From NCBI GenBank assembly GCA_963771005.1, contig CAVYRO010000003.1, forward strand, positions 1 through 64,000: 64,000 bases of DNA, given 5' to 3'. The notes below the pieces were generated by a model. The model was not told the DNA's origin. It saw only the letters and a program-made list of their open reading frames with translations, and did no database searches. Made by a program: the position numbers and the translations under genes. This document shows positions 62,091 through 64,000 of this stretch, one piece after another. The DNA comes from DASQZK01 sp963771005 (lineage in GTDB: Bacteria > Bacteroidota > Bacteroidia > Bacteroidales > GCA-2748055). The stretch's first letter is position 1. Each line of letters starts with the position of its first letter.

Positions 62091-64000
62091 CTATTCTCCC
62101 GGCAGATCATAGACGCTTTTGACCTTCTCCCTCTTGAGGACCAGGGCCGTCCGCGAAGGAAGGTAAAGCTGGAGCATCTGGTTCGGTGCATAATTCCTTT
62201 CCGGAACTGTACGGTATGTGAGGTTCTCGTCTATCCTTGACTGGCCTCCGAAAGCCCCGTTGTCCGAATTCAGAACGATACTGAATTTACCCGCCGGACA
62301 GGAAATCCCGTAGCCGAAGTAGGACTTATCCGGGTGGAAGTTGAACACAAAAAGGAGATTTGCCCTCTCAAAGGCAAGTATCTTATCGGGATCATTGATA
62401 TGCCTCTGTTCGGGCCGGGTGAAATGAAGCAAACCGGATAATTTGATGAGGTGGATCATTTCCCGGTCAAAATCACCAAGGAAGTGATATTTTAGGTCGT
62501 GGTTGGCTATGAGGCTCCATTGCCGGCGTGCATAGTGGTATGACCAGTTGTTTCCCTGCCTCGGAAAGTCGATCCATTCGGGATGCCCGAACTCATTTCC
62601 CATGAAGTTCAACCATGCATCCCCTGCCGTGGCGATGGTGACAAGGCGGATCATTTTGTGAAGCGCGATTCCCCGGTCGACGGCAAGGTTCTGAGAATAC
62701 TTGTTCATGCTGTAATACATCTCCTTATCCATCAGCCTGAAGATGATGGTCTTATCACCAACGAGAGCCTGGTCATGCGATTCGGCATATCCCACGGTTT
62801 TTTCATCAGCCCTTTTGCTGGTGAGTTCGGAATACATCTCTCCCATCTGCCAGCTTTCATCGGATCGTTCCTTGATGAGTTTTATCCAGTAATCGGGCGT
62901 GCCCATCGACATTCTGTAATCGAACCCGATACCTCCCGCGTCTACTTCGGTTGCCAACCCGGGATAACCGCTTACCTCCTCTGCAACGGTAATGGCCCCG
63001 GAGTTCGTTTCATGAACGAGTTCGTTGGCCAGTGCCAGATAGGTGATGGCATCCTCATCTGCCCCCGGATCAAAGTAAACATCATAGGAATTGAAGTCCC
63101 TGCCCAGCCCGTGATCGTAATAAAGCATGCTTGTTACCCCGTCGAAACGGAAGCCGTCAAACCGGTATTCCTTTAACCAGTATTTAATATTCGAAAGGAG
63201 AAAATGCGTTACCTCATCCTTACCATAATCGAAACAGAGGGAATCCCAGGCGGTATGTTCCCGCCGTGGACCCCGGTGAAAGAACTGGTGCGGCGTTCCA
63301 TCGTAACGCCCAAGACCTTCGACTTCGTTTCGCACCGCATGGGAATGTATGAGGTCCATAATCACCCGTAATCCCATTCCATGGGCTTCATCAATAAGCT
63401 CCCGGAGTTCGTCGGGAGTCCCGAAACGCGACGACGGCGCAAAAAAGCTCGAAACATGATACCCGAAGGATCCGTAATAGGGATGCTCCTGGATGGCCAT
63501 GAGCTGAATAGTATTGTAACCGGCTGCCTTTATATGCGGGAGGACCCGCTCCCGGAATTCAATGTAGGTACCTACCTTATAATCTTCGGTTGCCATACCC
63601 GCATGTGCTTCATATATCAGGGGCGGAAGGTTGGTGAAGTCGGGAACAGGGTGCTTCCAGCGGTAGGGATCCACGGGGTTCCAGATCTGGGCGCTGAAAA
63701 TATTCGTGCCGCCGTCCTGGACCACCCTTTTTGACCACGCCGGAACCCTCTCGCCCGATCCGCCTTCCCAGTGGATCTTCAATTTGTATAGATCACCGTG
63801 GTGAATGCTTTCAGCCTCCACTGCGAGTTCCCAGTTTCCGTTCTCTTTCGCGGCAAACCGGTACTTCTCCGATTCCGACCAGTCATTGAACGAACCAACG
63901 AGGAAAATTGCACTGGCATTGGGTGCCCATTCCCGGAAAACCCAGCTGTCTGCGGTACGGTGTACGTCGTAATAAAGATGTCCGTTGGCGAAATCCGTCA
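62091..64000 (-). CDS. glgB: 1,4-alpha-glucan branching enzyme (GH13), 5' end beyond window
   Basis: The enzyme cuts alpha-1,4 chains and re-attaches them as alpha-1,6 branches. The frame runs without stop to the right window edge and reads FREWAPNASAIFLVGSFNDW (CBM48) near the edge, so a little of the N-terminus is missing. The GH13 triad is visible: nucleophile in YRFDGFRFDGVTSMLYYDHG, acid/base Glu in ITVAEEVSG, and Asp in YAESHDQALVGDKT. The form is the eukaryote-like GlgB with GYFGYGISCPAGKFSIVLNS-type C-terminal sheet. Opposite in strand to the other glycogen genes. Confidence 0.94.
   Translation of the reverse strand, partial: TDFANGHLYYDVHRTADSWVFREWAPNASAIFLVGSFNDWSESEKYRFAAKENGNWELAVEAESIHHGDLYKLKIHWEGGSGERVPAWSKRVVQDGGTNIFSAQIWNPVDPYRWKHPVPDFTNLPPLIYEAHAGMATEDYKVGTYIEFRERVLPHIKAAGYNTIQLMAIQEHPYYGSFGYHVSSFFAPSSRFGTPDELRELIDEAHGMGLRVIMDLIHSHAVRNEVEGLGRYDGTPHQFFHRGPRREHTAWDSLCFDYGKDEVTHFLLSNIKYWLKEYRFDGFRFDGVTSMLYYDHGLGRDFNSYDVYFDPGADEDAITYLALANELVHETNSGAITVAEEVSGYPGLATEVDAGGIGFDYRMSMGTPDYWIKLIKERSDESWQMGEMYSELTSKRADEKTVGYAESHDQALVGDKTIIFRLMDKEMYYSMNKYSQNLAVDRGIALHKMIRLVTIATAGDAWLNFMGNEFGHPEWIDFPRQGNNWSYHYARRQWSLIANHDLKYHFLGDFDREMIHLIKLSGLLHFTRPEQRHINDPDKILAFERANLLFVFNFHPDKSYFGYGISCPAGKFSIVLNSDNGAFGGQSRIDENLTYRTVPERNYAPNQMLQLYLPSRTALVLKREKVKSVYDLPGE

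Noticed and set aside
1..64000. tRNA or rRNA genes
   Set aside because: No cloverleaf-like T-loop/acceptor pattern or rRNA-like stretch was found in the gaps by eye; a tRNA scan would be decisive.

Overview
The window reads as a chromosome segment of a Bacteroidota organism (Bacteroidales/Marinilabiliales-like, probably anaerobic or facultative). The support is family-level: an ECF sigma/FecR/STN regulatory set, SusC-type carboxypeptidase-regulatory (CarboxypepD_reg-like) domains, DUF4369-type lipid-anchored thioredoxins, DUF2807 and DUF4139 proteins, a propeller/Y_Y_Y sensor with a SpoIIE output, and promoters with the Bacteroidota -7 element TAnnTTTG. Shine-Dalgarno sequences are mostly absent. 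No rRNA, tRNA, CRISPR array or prophage was seen.

Layout: 1-633 is low-complexity tandem repeat. 634-4288 holds prfB (with the classical +1 programmed frameshift), recX, prmC and ribD. 4462-10014 is a two-gene module: a secreted TPR/caspase-like protein and a membrane propeller sensor with a SpoIIE phosphatase. 10011-15389 carries a LOG-family hydrolase, trxA and a dnaE with a fused proofreading exonuclease. 15663-17244 is rpsP-rimM, with a long acidic repeat tail on S16. 17264-22000 holds a thioesterase, a DUF2807 protein and the leftward run fur-yidD | dapD-GT4-tsaC. 22281-25019 carries two PPi-type phosphofructokinases, followed by palindromic intergenic repeats. 25742-36105 holds a SPOR lipoprotein, a DHOD-like/DUF434 pair, a redoxin, the run small membrane protein-mutL-rhomboid-rhomboid-EEP phosphatase, gmhA and comM/yifB.

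36106-38073 is a roughly 2 kb array built from one IS200-like (RAYT) transposase element, internally deleted copies of it, and repeated copies of a fragment resembling a DUF1566/Lcl-type domain. It ends in a 41-bp duplicate of the yifB interior. 38095-42738 is an ECF sigma/FecR pair flanked by two related carboxypeptidase-regulatory-domain proteins, one with an STN domain and no TonB barrel. 42966-43187 is a large fold-back sequence. 44150-52715 holds a membrane pyrophosphatase (hppA), corA, a DUF4139 protein, lpxH and two thioredoxin-like lipoproteins, one with both active-site cysteines replaced by serine. 53033-64000 is an alpha-glucan (glycogen) locus: debranching enzyme, GT4 synthase, GH57 enzyme, a 1413-residue GT3-glycogen synthase/GT35-phosphorylase fusion, and a branching enzyme cut by the window end.

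Themes: PrmC methylates the GGQ glutamine of release factors, and its gene lies two genes from the RF2 gene. PPi-type phosphofructokinases plus a K+-dependent-type pyrophosphatase point to PPi-linked energy metabolism feeding a glycogen store. Five reading-frame breaks (recX one, ribD three, tsaC one) are all single-base insertions, and nearly all can be read as homopolymer extensions. Consensus error is more likely than real gene loss, but the genes are broken as given.
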